Assembly (NCBI RefSeq): GCF_000002985.6
Contig: NC_003279.8
Location: forward strand, 6,572,001 to 6,636,000
Length of the DNA stretch: 64,000 nt
DNA from: Caenorhabditis elegans
Lineage: Eukaryota; Nematoda; Chromadorea; Rhabditida; Rhabditidae
Direction of reading: 5' to 3'
The notes beneath the pieces are model-generated. The model did no database searches. It worked only from the letters and a program-made list of their open reading frames with translations, and was not told the origin of the DNA. A program made the position numbers and the translations under genes. Of the stretch, positions 13,304 to 26,853 are shown piece after piece (the first letter of the stretch is position 1; each line of letters starts with the position of its first letter).

Positions 13304-15882
13304 ATGCGTTGGCTTCAATCAATTGTAACAATCTGTTTGATTGTTTTTGTAGACTCTCGGAAATTGACTGCAGAGGAAAACGAGAAACGCTTAGAAGATT
13401 GTGGGAAAAATGTTAAATGTGAGTAGGAATTTGAATTGCATATTTGGAAATTTGAGATGAGATTTACTTATATTGGGTGGCCAATTAAATGGTAATCATC
13501 TGTACAATTCCAATGTACATAAAGCTGGAAGTATCCTTAAAAACATGTGGCCATAGTATGTCCATTTTATATTCGGATTTTTGTCTAGCCAGGCTAGAAA
13601 CCTACTTTATCCAACTTATGCCGTTTTCCGATTGGTATTTCTAAAATTGCTCAAGTCGGTTGAGAAGGTTGGAGTTGATGCAAATTGTCAAGATAGTGAT
13701 TACTTTCTTCTTTCGGATACCAAAACTTGCAGCAAAAATATTCAATGGAAGAAAAGCCGAAATTGACGAGGCACCTTGGGCGGTACGAATCAACACCTAC
13801 ACCAATGTCAAGAACATAGATGAAACTTGGTCGAAGCATTGTTCTGGAACACTTACATCTCCACGTCATATTCTAACAGCAACTCATTGTGCAGCAACAT
13901 ATACTGAAACTGAATGGAATGGAACAGTTATAGATGCGCCAATTTATAGAAAATATTGTGAGGAACAGAGGTATGATTATGTCTACAATTTGAAATTAGT
14001 AATGTATTTTCAAAAAAAAAAGAATCTGATCTGCACCGGGCAAAAATACAAAAAAACGAAAACAAACACTTCAGAATAAGCTTTGTTCTCGGTTAACAGT
14101 TTGTGGAATATTATATGGACGCAGAAAAATGACCCTTCCGAAACCGACGTTGAAATGCGCTCCACGGCTAATTGAAAACGTTCCGCCCCCGAACCAGGGG
14201 TCTCGTTAGGTATTTGGCGGCGAACCCTAAGTTCAAGCGTGTGTGTTGTTTTTTCCATAGTTATTAATGATTTCTACATTGCAATGATGTTTAAAATGCA
14301 TGAAAATTTGCAAATTAAAAAAAGTGAAAATATTTGAGTTTACGGATTCACCGCCTAATATCTAACAAGACTTACTGTTCGGGAACGGGCCTTTTCTATT
14401 GGCCATGAATATCAAAATCGTGATTCTATTCAATTTCAGCACGTTGATTGTAAGAGAAGTGGCGGCTAGCAGAATTGTAGTTCGTTTACGAAATCGAACA
14501 GAGATCGGAAGGGCAAAATATGTAAGAGTATTTGCAGACTAATCTTTAACATTTTTTTTTTGAATATTAAAGTTGTTCATGTTCAATTACTGTCGAAAAA
14601 TAGTGGATAAGAATGCGTATGAAATACAGTACCCGGATGACATAATGATTATTGAATTATCTGAAGATGTTGAATACAGTTCCGAATTGAAGCCAGTTTG
14701 TGTTGCTGGCAAGTTTCACAAATCAGTGTTTATCAAGTTGTTTAACAACAATAATTTAGGCAGTACAGATGACAATGCTCCAAATAGTCATTTGGATCTT
14801 TTCGGATTTGGAGATGATCGTAAGTTATAATCATGTTAGAAATAAAGGAACAACAAATTTCACTCCATATATTGAAATTTGAACATACCTGATTTCAACC
14901 GATTTCCTGACTTACGAAATTGAGAGGGTATACTTGTAGTCAATTTTTCGTTTCAGTTGTTTAAAACTTTGAAAATTGTAAATGAATAATTTTTGCAGCT
15001 CCTCGTGATAAACCATCGTCCTTAAAGAATTTGCATGATATTCCGCTCAAACATCATAAAGTGGAGGTGAACATTTATTTTAGCCGTGAATAAAATTATA
15101 TATCATAAAAATTCACAAGCGAACATATATTTTTCAGATAATGGATATGAACAAGGAAGGAACATCAAAACGAATGGATCCTCGACTTTTTATAGCGAAA
15201 AGTGTGACTAGAACATCTGTTGCATGTCCAGGAGATAGTGGTGCTGGTGGAGTTAAGGAAATTGACAAAAGGACGACAGTTGTTGGAGTATTTACTAAAA
15301 GTACTGTTTTCCTTTTTCGCAGAAACATTATTATGTAGAACAAAAAGTATGATTTCTTGAAATGTAGGTAATTTATGTCATGGAAAATGCAAGAGTGTTT
15401 TTCATTGAGACATCCAAAATATTCGTGTAATTTTACCGAATTTTCTAGGGACTCGTGAGCAGAACCCAATCCGAGTTTCAACTTTTTTGAACAAATTTCC
15501 GTTGTTTTAAAGTAATGAGAAATTTTCCTCACAAAAAATAATAATAACTGAAAATTTAAATATATCGAACAATTAAAATATATAACGTCTATGTGCCGAA
15601 AAATATCAAAATATGAACTTTTTTTTCAAGTTTTGGCCTAATTTTTTTTGCCAAACTTCAGAGTTTCGTGAGAAGTTTTTCCTGATTTCTGTTAAAAGAT
15701 ATTACATTCCAGCCACCTGCAAGTTTGTTTACCGAGATAAGCGAGATGAAGAAACATATGCATCATTTGGATTTTATGCAAACGATGTATGCGAGTATAC
15801 CGGTATTTGTACGACATCAGGAAGTTTCTCGTCCTTAAAATATCAAATTACAGTCCTTTTTTTGTTCTATTATTTTATTTGA
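13304..15882 (+). CDS. Secreted trypsin-like serine protease of the nematode DUF316 type
   Basis: Seven exons (13304-13418, 13733-13970, 14440-14521, 14573-14819, 14999-15066, 15138-15300, 15713-15882) join in phase to 360 residues. A signal peptide begins MRWLQSIVTICLIVFVDS. The mature chain starts near KIFNGRKAEIDEAPWAV, a diverged form of the trypsin IVGG...PW start. The catalytic triad is intact: His90 in LTATHC, Asp168 in PDDIMIIEL, and Ser284 in CPGDSGAGG. The last exon is Cys-rich (CEYTGICTTSGSF). This architecture matches the nematode-specific trypsin-like family once called DUF316. It is probably a secreted protease of gut or immune secretions, but its substrate is unknown. The stop codon overlaps a double polyadenylation signal (AATAAATAAA at 15882-15891), so the 3' UTR is very short. 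Confidence 0.85.
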
Positions 15883-18246
15883 ATAAATAAAGATTTTGAA
15901 ATATTGATCATTCAGCTCACAATCTATCATTTCTCATTTCTAGCTATACAGGTTGCCTTATAATTATTCATACCTAAACTGGCGTCCACATTATTGGGAA
16001 ATTTAAGAATTTACCAAAACTAGGACTGAAAATTTTGATGAATCTAAAGATTTTAAACCTGATTCATTATGATATTCGGTCATTTCAGATTATTATAAGT
16101 GCATTAAAAGTCCCATTGATGACATTCAACTGCATTTCCATTATTGAAAAATTCCTTTGAAAAAAAAAATGTTTCACTTTTTGGGAAAATCTCTGAAAAA
16201 TTCTTTAGGGCTTTTGAAATTTATGGATAAGCGTCAACACAATACATTTCAAATCTTCTAAACTTAGAGTTGTTCTATAACCAACTCTGAAGTTCTTAGT
16301 TGCTTTTTTCAAGTTTTCAAAAAATTTAAACAACACTTTCAAAAACATGTCTTTTTTGAAATCTTTCAATATACAATTCGTGCGCCCAAAGAGCTTTTAC
16401 CTCGTCTATTATAGTCCATTTCCTTTTCAAAAAAGAAAAGCGAACAATTTTCCTTTTTTACTCGTTTAGTATCAGCACTCAATAAGTAATAATACTCTCT
16501 CTCTTTTTTCTTTCTCATTTTTCTTTACTTTTTAGTAGAGTTCCCATGACAACTGAGCTCATTTTTCGCAACAAATGTGCTTTATCCGTCGGCTTTTTCT
16601 TCTATTTTTCTTTTCTTCACCCACCTCTTTTCCATATTTCTCTGCATTCTCTTTTTTTGGTTTTGCCGTAATACCTTCCATTTGATTACGTCACACTTTC
16701 AGTTAAGGACGTTTTCATTGTCTACAAATCTAAGATTATTTTAATATCGTTTCCATAATCTGATGACATTTTCTCAAGCACAAATAAATCCCAAAAATTA
16801 CTGTTAAATCTGGAAAAATTGTATAATTATTTTTTTTTGAAACCGTTTATCTAACTGGTTTAAAAAATTAAATCCCCTGGTCCTCTCACGAACTGAATTT
16901 TTCCTTTACCAGAACCACCTTTGTCGAGGAGGTAAACATTACGTATTTATTGGGAAACTGTTATGACATCATAAATCTACAATTTTTTTCTGTTCTAACG
17001 AATACTGTAGCTGCAAATTTTTTCGCTTACATGAAAACACCCAGTCAACAGTTTGTTTTTGTCCTAGAATTTAGGACCCCCAACACATCAGGTAACAGAA
17101 CACTTTGAGCTATGAAATTAAGAGGATTCATTCAAAAATTAATAAATGTTTCATGGACTACACGGGAAACGATTCATGGTTTCAAATTTCGGTGTAAGAC
17201 ACTTTCCATGTGTGTCTATTTCCACTAGAACCACCTCAATTTCTTCAGTTTCTTTTCGTTTCGTTGCACTGTTTGCTCTTTGTGAGTCTGTCATGCGCTC
17301 TCTACCTTTCATATCTTTAAGTCTCTTCTTATTCAATTATATCTTATTTGTTTCCAAAAATTCACTCACAAGCAGGAAAAAGAAGCACTTCATTTTTTTT
17401 GTGTGTGTCACATCTTGGAGCAGCATGCTCTCTTGATGCTCCGATCCTCTTAGAGTCATTGATATCTATAGATAAGCTCCCGTTTTCTGTCTATCTACCA
17501 TTCCCCACTTCACTTTCCTTATCATTAACATGTTTTTACAACTGTATAGTTTTGAGTTCATATATTTTTCAAAACAACTAACAAAGATATCGTATCATTC
17601 AATTAATTATTATTTTGCTTCCAGTGAATTATGATTGTTTTGATGTATGTTTTTAAAAATTTTAGACAAACGTATTACTCTTCAAAATGCTCAAACTCTG
17701 CTCAAAAACTAAAACAATTCAAGATTCTTAACACTTTTAGTAGAGTATGTATTGATTTTCAAAACATTGAAGAATGCAAAATTTTCAACTTAAATAGATT
17801 TATTTTTCTCTCTGATCAATGACTCAATTTCAAACAAAAGTTTTAGAAGTGATGACACATCTACTAGGCATGCGGATGGTAAATATGTACAAAAATAGCG
17901 TAGAACTAAATTCCTATCAGAATTTCAGAATATCAGAATTCCTAACAGAATTTTATTTCAGCTAATCAATAATTTTTGTTGGGTTTTGCGGCATAGACTT
18001 GACTCGATTTATTCGATTTATTCGATTTTTGAAAGTGGATTTTTGATTATTTCTTTGAAGTTTACAATTTTCTGATAACCTTGGAACAACGATGTCATTA
18101 AATTAAAACATTGCCGGAAAGTTTCATAGAATTTGAACAGTTTTATATCTATATTTTGGCTGTTTTGACCCATATCTAGGATACTAATTGCAATTAGCGC
18201 AATATTTTCAAAACAATTCAGTTTAAAATATCATAACTTGTCTATA
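15883..18246. other. Intergenic stretch with dispersed-repeat copy
   Basis: No exon set is supported. Around 16007-16150 lies one copy of a degenerate dispersed repeat that recurs near 55620-55735, 56990-57110 and, inverted, 62930-63025. The core is AATTTACCAAAA followed about 60 nt later by ATGATATTCGGTCATTT. The remainder is AT-rich with pyrimidine tracts. Confidence 0.5.
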
Positions 18247-19810
18247 CAGTGCGTGCAACTTCTATAGCGCCCCCTATTTTTTTCGTGTTTCGTCACTTTC
18301 CCAAACTTTTTTGAGAAAACCATTATAGCCATTCGATTTCAAATGTCAAAAAACCCCCTGTCCGAAGTTTTCATGAAAAAATATCAAAGACTACGGTAAT
18401 TAGGTCAAAAAGTCTGAAAAACGACCGTGCAACTTCTATAGCGCTCCCTCAAATTTTCGCTATTTTTCAATAAAATACCTAGTTTTATGAGATTTCTGAA
18501 AAGGATATAGTATTATATATTAAGAAAAATGATCATAAGGTCTCATTTTTCAATTTTCAACAGAAATATATTACGTGAAAACTTCTGGGATCCCAAGAGT
18601 GGCCTGAAACGCTTCACTTTGTGGCCAGTTCTCGGCACCCACTGCATGTATTGATACGAAACTTGAACTAATCATTTAATTTTGTTCACTAAAGATATTT
18701 TGAAAGGTTGATATTAAATTCGGTGGAGATAGGTAAGGTAGATAGCGCTGCATGTATTGGTCCAATACAGGAGATCTCCTTTAAAAAATTTGCACATACA
18801 TCAAAACTGGGCGAGTTCACTGCCCGCAGGTTTTTGGGTGAATTTTTAGTTTTTAACAAACACTTTGAAATATTAAGTTCGGATGCAAGTTCTGTGACCC
18901 CTCTGAACACTTCGACAGTTCTTTTGTCGTTCGATCTCGAATGAAACGCGCGGAACCACGGGAAAGAGACCCGCCCAGTGTTTCTGCACCTGTTAATTTG
19001 TTTGAGGGATATTTCTCGAATTTTACCGATAATTTTCCAACATTTTTCGATCCGGACAAAATTTGTTTTAAATAGTTAATTGAATGGATATCTTGTCAAC
19101 CAGAAAAGACGCACATCCATTCTCTGACATGCCTCAGATGTGTTTTATCGATAGAACAACTGATTGGTTACTAGCCTTACTATTAACTTGGGCTGTCAAC
19201 CTGGCCCATATTGACCAAATTTTATGACAACTTATTGAAACATTATCAGTAAATCAAAATGAAAATTTCGGTCAAGTTTCGTATCAATACATGCAGTCAA
19301 TACATGCAGCGCTATCTACCTTACCTATCTCCACCGAATTTAATATCAACCTTTCAAAATATCTTTAGTGAACAAAATTAAATGATTAGTTCAAGTTTCG
19401 TATCAATACATGCAGTGGGTGCCGAGAACTGGCCACAAAGTGAAGCGTTTCAGGCCACTCTTGGGATCCCAGAAGTTTTCACGTAATATATTTCTGTTGA
19501 AAATTGAAAAATGAGACCTTATGATCATTTTTCTTAATATATAATACTATATCCTTTTCAGAAATCTCATAAAACTAGGTATTTTATTGAAAAATAGCGA
19601 AAATTTGAGGGAGCGCTATAGAAGTTGCACGGTCGTTTTTCAGACTTTTTGACCTAATCACCGTAGTCTTTGATATTTTTTCATGAAAATTTCGGACAGG
19701 GGGTTTTTTGACATTTGAAATCGAATGGCTATAATGGTTTTCTCAAAAAAGTTTGGGAAAGTGACGAAACACGAAAAAAATAGGGGGCGCTATAGAAGTT
19801 GCTCGCACTG
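18247..19810. mobile_element. Fold-back Tc1/mariner-like non-autonomous transposon (copy 1)
   Basis: A 1564-bp element is bounded by TA on both sides, with termini CAGTGCGTGCAACTTCTATA at the left and the complement of CAGTGCGAGCAACTTCTATA at the right. The inverted arms are about 512 bp each (18247-18760 and 19298-19810) and nearly identical, around a roughly 540-bp loop. A second copy of the terminal motif, GTGCAACTTCTATAGCGCTC, lies about 175 nt inside each end. No transposase is encoded. The TA target, CAGTG start and long arms fit the Tc1/mariner superfamily, mobilised in trans. A transcript crossing it would form a very long hairpin. The same family is present at 31226-32686. Confidence 0.85.
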
Positions 19811-20502
19811 TATATTGCATGATATGCTTTTTCAACTTGGTATTACTAAATAATCAAATAATGCTCTTTAACTGATAAGCTCTTCTCTTTCTCCTTCCCA
19901 TAACCCACACCCTTCTCACCTCAAAAATAAATCCTCAAAAATTTTGCATATTTCTTCGTATAGTTTTCCTAATCTTTTCGGTCTTTTTCCCTCCATGTTG
20001 CTTTCAACACATGCGCATGTACATATTGAACAAACAAACAGTTTTTCATCTCTATTTCTCTATTTCTTTCAATTTTCAATATTTTTATGGAAAACTAAAA
20101 ATGTGGGTGGTTGTGATGGAATGAATTGTTGAAATTTTCATTTCTTATCACCCCTCGTACTCTCTTCTTCTCTTTATTGTAAACATTATTAAAGGTTCAT
20201 TAAAATTAAAGATTCTTTTGAAACTGAGCATAGTAGAGATGGAAAAAAAATATTTTCATAGAACGGTCTTGAAGCAAAAATGTTTAAAAAGCTTTTTCAA
20301 TTTTTGAATTCAATATTTCGTTGATCTAAGTATGGAAAAAGACAGGAAAAACAGCATTGAGCTAGATAAAAACTTAGCTGAAAACTTATTTCTAACATTG
20401 AATATATTCTTCAAATATTTTCTAAAGTTATTACAAATTGAACCAAGATATATGTGTTTCTGTTTCAGAAATCCCCATAGTTTTTTTGTTTCTTCACCAT
20501 CC
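19811..20502. other. Upstream region of the disordered-protein gene
   Basis: Pyrimidine-rich sequence. ACTGATAA, a GATA-factor-like site, lies near 19869-19876. A splice acceptor at 20467-20468 opens a frame that runs through the ATG at 20503, so longer isoforms with a distant 5' exon are likely. Confidence 0.4.
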
Positions 20503-22082
20503 ATGCGTGGTTCCCATGGATACCCACCTTCACGTGGCAACTACGATACCTACAGTAGTCCATCAGGTGGACATGGACAAATGGTAATCAATATGAAGAC
20601 TACAGTAACTACAAGTGGTGGACAACATAATGGATTGGTGGTACATAGTGCAATTCAGTCAGCAAGTCCGAGTACTAGTCAGAGTGAGTTTTTTGTTTTT
20701 ACAGGAAATATCCGAGATGGAAATGTAGGAAATCCTCAGTGAAAATATATTGGCAAGAAATTAAAATATTATTTTTTCAAAAAGTTTAAACTTTTTTAAT
20801 TTCTTCAGGTTCATGGATGTCACCGTACTCAGAATCTCCTTCTCGAAGACTTGAAGATAGCCTTGATATGATGAGATCAAATACTTCACTTCATGTATGT
20901 TAAAACTTATCATTTTCTATTTTAATGTTGAATTTTCAGAGGTCATCTCCTCTTCCAATTCAAATGGTACCCAGCACATCTCGTGAAACATTAATATCAG
21001 TTGGAAGAGAAGGATCATCTCGAAGAGAAAATGGGTATATTGGAACACCTCCAAAACCTCCATCACCGCCTCCGTCGCCCATTTATTCATTTAAAGTGAG
21101 CATTTGAAAAATGAAAAAATCCGAAAGATTGGATCCTCACACGATTAAAAAATGTTCAGTTATAAAAAGATTGTTAGAAATTTCGAGGGAAATAAGACAG
21201 GAATAACATTGCAAAATACTTACGGGTACTGTTGTTGAAAAGTTTCGCTGGACCCTATTCTCAGAATTTGAATCAAAATTGATTATTCGACTTTACATGT
21301 ATATATGATTTATTAGAGAAACAACTACAACACCACTCACGGTTACAGAATTCTCTTTATCTCATATCCACGAAAATAACGTCACGTTATTATTACAGGG
21401 TCGTGACTCACCTCCAGACGAGTTCATTCAACCAACAAAGCTTGTTTTAAACGTCTTCCGACCGGTGAGTCATATCATTTTTGAATTTTGTCTGCCAAAA
21501 TGTTGCCGAAATGAAACAGTGCGCATCAGTGTCAATATTGACATTGATTCCGATCCTTCCGATTCTCATCGTTTTACACCCTTTTGGTTTTTGAGATATT
21601 AGTTACTCAAAACATTTACCTCATGACTTCTTGCTTACATACTCTTCGTGAGCATATAACATTTCAGGGATTCAAAACGGCAAACTGATGGGCTTGTAAA
21701 CAGTGAAAAATATATTTTCTAAAAGTTAAAAAAAACATATCATTATCATTTTTCAGCAGCGTAAACTACCGAAATCAAGAAATAATTTTGTTCCGAAAAA
21801 TTTGAACATTGAGCAATATAAATCAACATGATTGTCAAATTGCACTTGGATTCAGAAAATAGAACGCAATCATAGTTATTGGACATGTTACTGCCTTGAC
21901 AGAATAATCGCTCCGAAAATTGATCATGACACAGTTTCGGGTTGTGAAAAGTTGCAAGAGCTTTTTTGTTTGGGCAAATCAATAGGCTCTAGATACTCCC
22001 TATGAAACAAAAAACATCGCAAATCAAAGTAACATCAAACAATTTACTCCAATTTTTTAATCGTGCTCCAGGTACTACTGTG

Positions 22083-22120
<38 letters not shown>

Positions 22121-25100
22121 TCCCCCCGTGGACCGTGTTCATCTAATGAAAGTGATCGACTTTTTGCTTTTTGCTTTTTTTATGACCCCAATTTGTAGTG
22201 ACAGTGGTAGCCAAAAAACTAAATAAAAAAGAAAAGAAGGAGGTGCCAAAAGAGTGTAAACATAAGGGGAATTCGATACGTGGCCCTGTGAGTATAAATA
22301 TGATACCGACTTGAACAAGAAAAAAATTGGACACAAACATCAATTTTGTGTGGTTTTCATTTGTTTTGGGATACTCTATCCACGTCATCCTGTTTCGTTT
22401 CGTTGTACTCTTTTTCTTTTTGAAATATATTTCTGAAGCTATGCTTTCTACTATAAGATACTATTATGAGCATAGTTTAATCGAAGAAAAAACGGTAAGA
22501 ATGTTCAAAAATGAAATATAAAATTTTCTTTGAAAAAATAAACGTTTTATATGTTAAAGTTTCAGAAGCACCAAGAACTATCATGGCAAACCCCTATATC
22601 CCGTTCCCTAGTAACACATGATCCATCTACTGGGGGTATTCAATTATCAAAAAAGAATGCAATGTTGAATGATGCAGTAACAACAACAACTACAGTTGAA
22701 GTATTTCGTGCTCCAACAAATACAGATATGATCTCATTAACTCCGGCTTCAAATGGTGGACCACCTCTGTTAGTAAGGACAAATGGTCCACAATATGAGC
22801 AATGGAATGATAGAAGAGTACAAACAATGATGGTCGATGATGATCGAAGAGATTTGGCAAAAGGTGTTCAATGGAAAGAACGATTGATTGAAGAAAGTGA
22901 TCGAAGGTATTGAGGAATTATTAGACAATTGAATAGACTTTTTCTTTTTGATGACAAGTTTATAAGTTTTTGATCAAATTTCACTAATCTTATTTTAATA
23001 TTGAAAAAATAAATTGTGTTTTAAACTGAACATTAAAGTTCACAAGATCAGAGAAAATATATTGTTGCAGAATACAGCTAAAAGCTTAAAACTTTTAAAA
23101 CTTGTGACGTAACATGTTTCTCTACAGAACTGTAACATCTAATGTGCGTCACATCTTTTAAAAATAAAATTTTGTTTGGATTCATGTGTTTTAAAAATAT
23201 TTTTTTCCAGATATCGAGATAACGGCAGTGATTTCTACGACGAGATAACTGAACCAACTCAATTCATTCATCACGACTATCGACCAAAACCATTAGGATT
23301 TCAAACAATAACTCATCCAATTATAATGACTGGATCTCGTGATGATCTTCGATCACAACCACCGCAATATCCTGCTCCGTTAAGCCCATTATATATTGTT
23401 CCTGATCGTCATAGAAATATTGCAAACTCAGTTTCTCCTGGACAATATTCTAGAAGAAGTAATGGATATGAAGATAGAAGAAAAGATACAGAAGAATTGA
23501 GAGACGAGAGAAAACGAGAAAATGAGCAAAATCAAAATAGGGAAAGGTATGAAAATGTTGGACAGAAAAGGGTAAAAATAATTGAATAGTTGCATTTTTC
23601 ATGTTTTCTTACTTTTTGGTTTTTTGTGGTAGTTCGGAATTTTTAATTTTTAATTTTTTTTTAAATTTAGAGTATTGAAAAAACAACATCTTCTTTCACT
23701 ATACCTTTACGCTACAGTGAAGGTTTCATATTCCAGATACCACCATCGTCGATCAAAATCCTCAAATCGAGATGATGCTTCTGTCAGTCATCGTTCACTT
23801 CGTCATCGAAGCATGTCTCCAGCATCACGTCGATCTTTTGGAACATCACTCGGTGGCTCACAAGAGTTCGTAATTCCTGCTCATTCACCAATTGGTAGCA
23901 CTTTAATGCTGGCAAGCCCAGATCCAAATGAGCTTCCAGGGCGACCAGCAAGCGCAAAAAGTCAAGAAATATTTGCATTGTATCAGACTAGAGATGCTTA
24001 TAATCGAATTGTGGATCAGTTGTGAATTGTTGAATATTGTTGGTTGTGCATGCTTTTTAGAAGAAATTGTTGGCTGCCTACGCTCATTGACTAACAATTT
24101 TAAAATTTAAAATTTAAGTCTTTTGAAATTCTCCAGAATCACAATAACTGTACAATTATTCTCGTGATATGCACGAGCCAGGAAAATAGACATGCCATAT
24201 TTTCTTCCATTTCAAAATATATGAGAGATTGAAAGCCCTTGTTCAAAAATATTCCACATTATTTAAGTCAGTGATTGTCTAGCAAAACATTATAAACCTT
24301 TTTTATACGTAAGTAACCATAGGTTGCAATAGAAACTGCATGAAATTTTTCCATATATTTTCAGCATAAGCTTAACAAGCTGCTTCAGGCGCTAGTAGTC
24401 TAATATTTTACTAATAAGTTTTAAACTGTCTATGGAGGCAAAAATGACCCACCCATTTGCCTAAAAAGCATAAAGATAACCTAGGGCTGAGCTGCTATTT
24501 TTTGATAAAGCAGGTGCAAGTCCTTGAGTTTCTCATGTTTTATGGACGGGCAAGTAGCCATGTCCGTGCCTGCGTGGAAAACATGATCTATGACTTACTT
24601 CCAGACATTTTGAGCGAACTTCAGTACTTAAATTTATAGCGATCTACGTTAATCCCTATTCAGCTTGTTTCCTAGCCTGTGTAAAAAATAAAATTCTGCC
24701 TAATCTTTCATTCAAATTACAAGTACACTCCCATTGAACTACACACCGTTTCATCATTTTCATCCCGTGATTGTCTTTTAATTTCACTAATTGTTTTTCA
24801 TCTTTCTTTTTTTCATACAAATGTTCCTTTTTCTCTCTCTTCTCAGGCTTTTTCTTCACATTTAAATGTTTGTTATATGTGTGAATTATAATAAAGCATG
24901 TAATAGTTAATTTTGTGGTTGGTTCATTAGATGGAAGGTGCATGGAGACTAGACAATCGAAAGTGCACACTTTGAATGACTCGGTTTGTAATTTTGTTGG
25001 GTTATGTTCAATTAGAAATTTGAAAATGGTAATATTTTAATCAGTAAAACTAAAAACCATAACGTTTATTAACCAAATGGTGGGCTCTGAGAAAAGAGAA

Positions 25101-26853
25101 GATCTCTGAGAAAGTTATAGTAAGTGTTCTATCACAAGTTCAATCTATGATAATTGTGATAACATGCCAAATTAAGAAAAAATAGTCCAACATAGCCAAA
25201 CATTATAATTTTTGGTAAATTGTTCAATCTTTCAAGGCTCAAGATTTTCTGTATAATTTCAAGAATTTCTCCACATTCAAAAAAGATACCTAATTGAAAC
25301 GTAATCAAAATATTTAACTGATAGAATAACATGTTTGTTGTTGTCTTTCAAAATTATGACAGGTTTTCGATGTAAAAAAGATCTAAAATTTTTGAAAAGT
25401 TGTATTTTAGTAGAACAAGTAAAACTCAACAAAAAGTTAAAACTGAAGTAATGTTAGAAAGATATAATAAACTACGTTGAAATTATTTTTATATAAACTA
25501 TTTTACTGCAAATATTTCAAATATTCAATCGAAAACTTTTCCGAAATAATAATTTTCAGAGAAATCCTGATGGAACGAGTAATAGATGAACTTGAAATGA
25601 TTTCCTCACCTTTGGCAGAATCCGAAGATTCATTAATATCTGAAATGTCAACAAAAAATGATGTGGCGAGATCATCATGGTTGGAATATCGAGGAATACG
25701 AAGAAGAATTGAAGATGGAAATGAAAGTGATTTTGAAGATGATAGTGAAGTTTATGGACCACCACCAATTCCTGAGAGAGATTATTCAAGGTGAGCGGTT
25801 ACTGTAGTTCACAACTGCAAATAGTTATTGGAAATACAATAAAAAAGCGAAGAAACACGAGTAAGAACGTGCAGTTGTGACTCTTTTCTATTTCAAACTG
25901 GCCATGTCAAGACCGGGTACCGTATTTTTAGCAAAAATTGTTTAAAAACCGCAAAATTAAAATAGTGTACGGTAACATATCAGTTAATATGAATATATTT
26001 TTGTGGCAAAAAACTAAAGATAAACAATTATTTCAGGCTCCGCCCACTTGCATATCGAAAACGAGGAGAAGAGTTTCCAATGCGTCGTTCAAAAAGTTAC
26101 GAGAGACCAAATGTTACACGACTTCCAGAAAAGAAATGGATAAGAAATACAAGAAGTTTAGTTGATAAATCAAGAAAAATAAATCCAATTTATGCAACAC
26201 CAATACGTAAAAAGATTACATCAAAAGCATCAGTGGAGCCTCCAATTATTGAAGAATTCTCTGAAGAAGTACCAAGATATGTGAGACCATTGAAAACATT
26301 TAAAAGTTCTGAAGAAATTATAATAGAAGAAAAGGAAAAAGAAAATAAGAAGGAAGAAATGAAAGTTATTCCAGTTATTGATATGAGTACAGAAGTCGAA
26401 TTTTCATCAAAAGTTGAAAGATCTATTGGAAAATTAGCACGAGAAGATTCTCTTACATCTCTTTTAAAACGACAACTTTCATCAAAAAATCGTCGAAAAA
26501 ACCGAGAAGAATTGCCTGAATATGTTGAGCCAAAGGATCCAATTATGAAGGAATTGCAAGAATTTCTGAAAATTGAACCGAAAAGTTCAGAAGAAAACTC
26601 AAATTCTCAGAATTCTACATTAACATCAATTGAGAAAGAACGAAAGGAGGTAATTAATTATTTTCATACAACTTTTTATTATAGAATTTGTTCTATAAAA
26701 TAATCTCAGTAACCTCTTTAGTTTCAGGAATCAGAAGAAAAGGAAAAAGCTGTGCAGGCAGATGAGCATCGTTTGATTGTTAGAGGTTGGCAGGAATTAC
26801 TGAAATCATCTTCATCTTCGTCTTCGTCATCAACAACATCGACAAATGTTTAG
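20503..26853 (+). CDS. Large disordered, proline- and charge-rich protein of unknown function, alternative 3' ends
   Basis: Ten exons join in perfect phase to 806 residues: 20503-20683, 20809-20894, 20940-21095, 21399-21464, 22566-22906, 23211-23546, 23737-24021, 25560-25790, 26037-26649, 26728-26853. I do not recognise it. It has low-complexity N-terminal Ser/Gly/Thr sequence, a proline motif PPKPPSPPPSPIY near residues 128-140, RS/RD-rich middle segments (HHRRSKSSNR, SLRHRSMSPASRR), a second proline motif GPPPIPER near residue 553, acidic-basic runs and a terminal run of nine Ser. The proline motifs could bind SH3 domains, so a cytoskeletal or scaffold role is possible but unproved. A short form stops at 24025 (484 residues) if the donor at 24022 is not used. 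The frame also stays open upstream to an acceptor at 20468, implying N-terminal extensions from exons I could not find. Confidence 0.8.
22085..22118. repeat. AT dinucleotide microsatellite
   Basis: About 17 consecutive AT units lie inside an intron of the disordered-protein gene. Confidence 0.9.
24890..24895 (+). terminator. Candidate polyadenylation signal for the short isoform
   Basis: AATAAA lies inside the 1.5 kb intron (24022-25559), 865 nt after the in-intron stop at 24025. It would suit a transcript that retains the intron start. The distance is long for a worm 3' UTR. Confidence 0.35.
25900..25970. repeat. Fragment of a common worm interspersed repeat
   Basis: GTCAAGACCGGGTACCGTAT followed by TTTTAGCAAAAAT matches, from memory, a motif scattered through C. 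elegans introns. It lies in the intron between exons 8 and 9 of the disordered-protein gene. Confidence 0.4.

Noticed and set aside
18689..19059. Open frames inside the loop of the first fold-back transposon, considered as a transposase remnant
   Set aside because: Short, no DDE-type motif or helix-turn-helix, and overlapping on both strands.
24457..24639. 60-codon frame in the long intron of the disordered-protein gene as an extra exon
   Set aside because: Starts with TTG, lacks flanking splice signals in phase, and would disrupt the well-phased 24021/25560 join.
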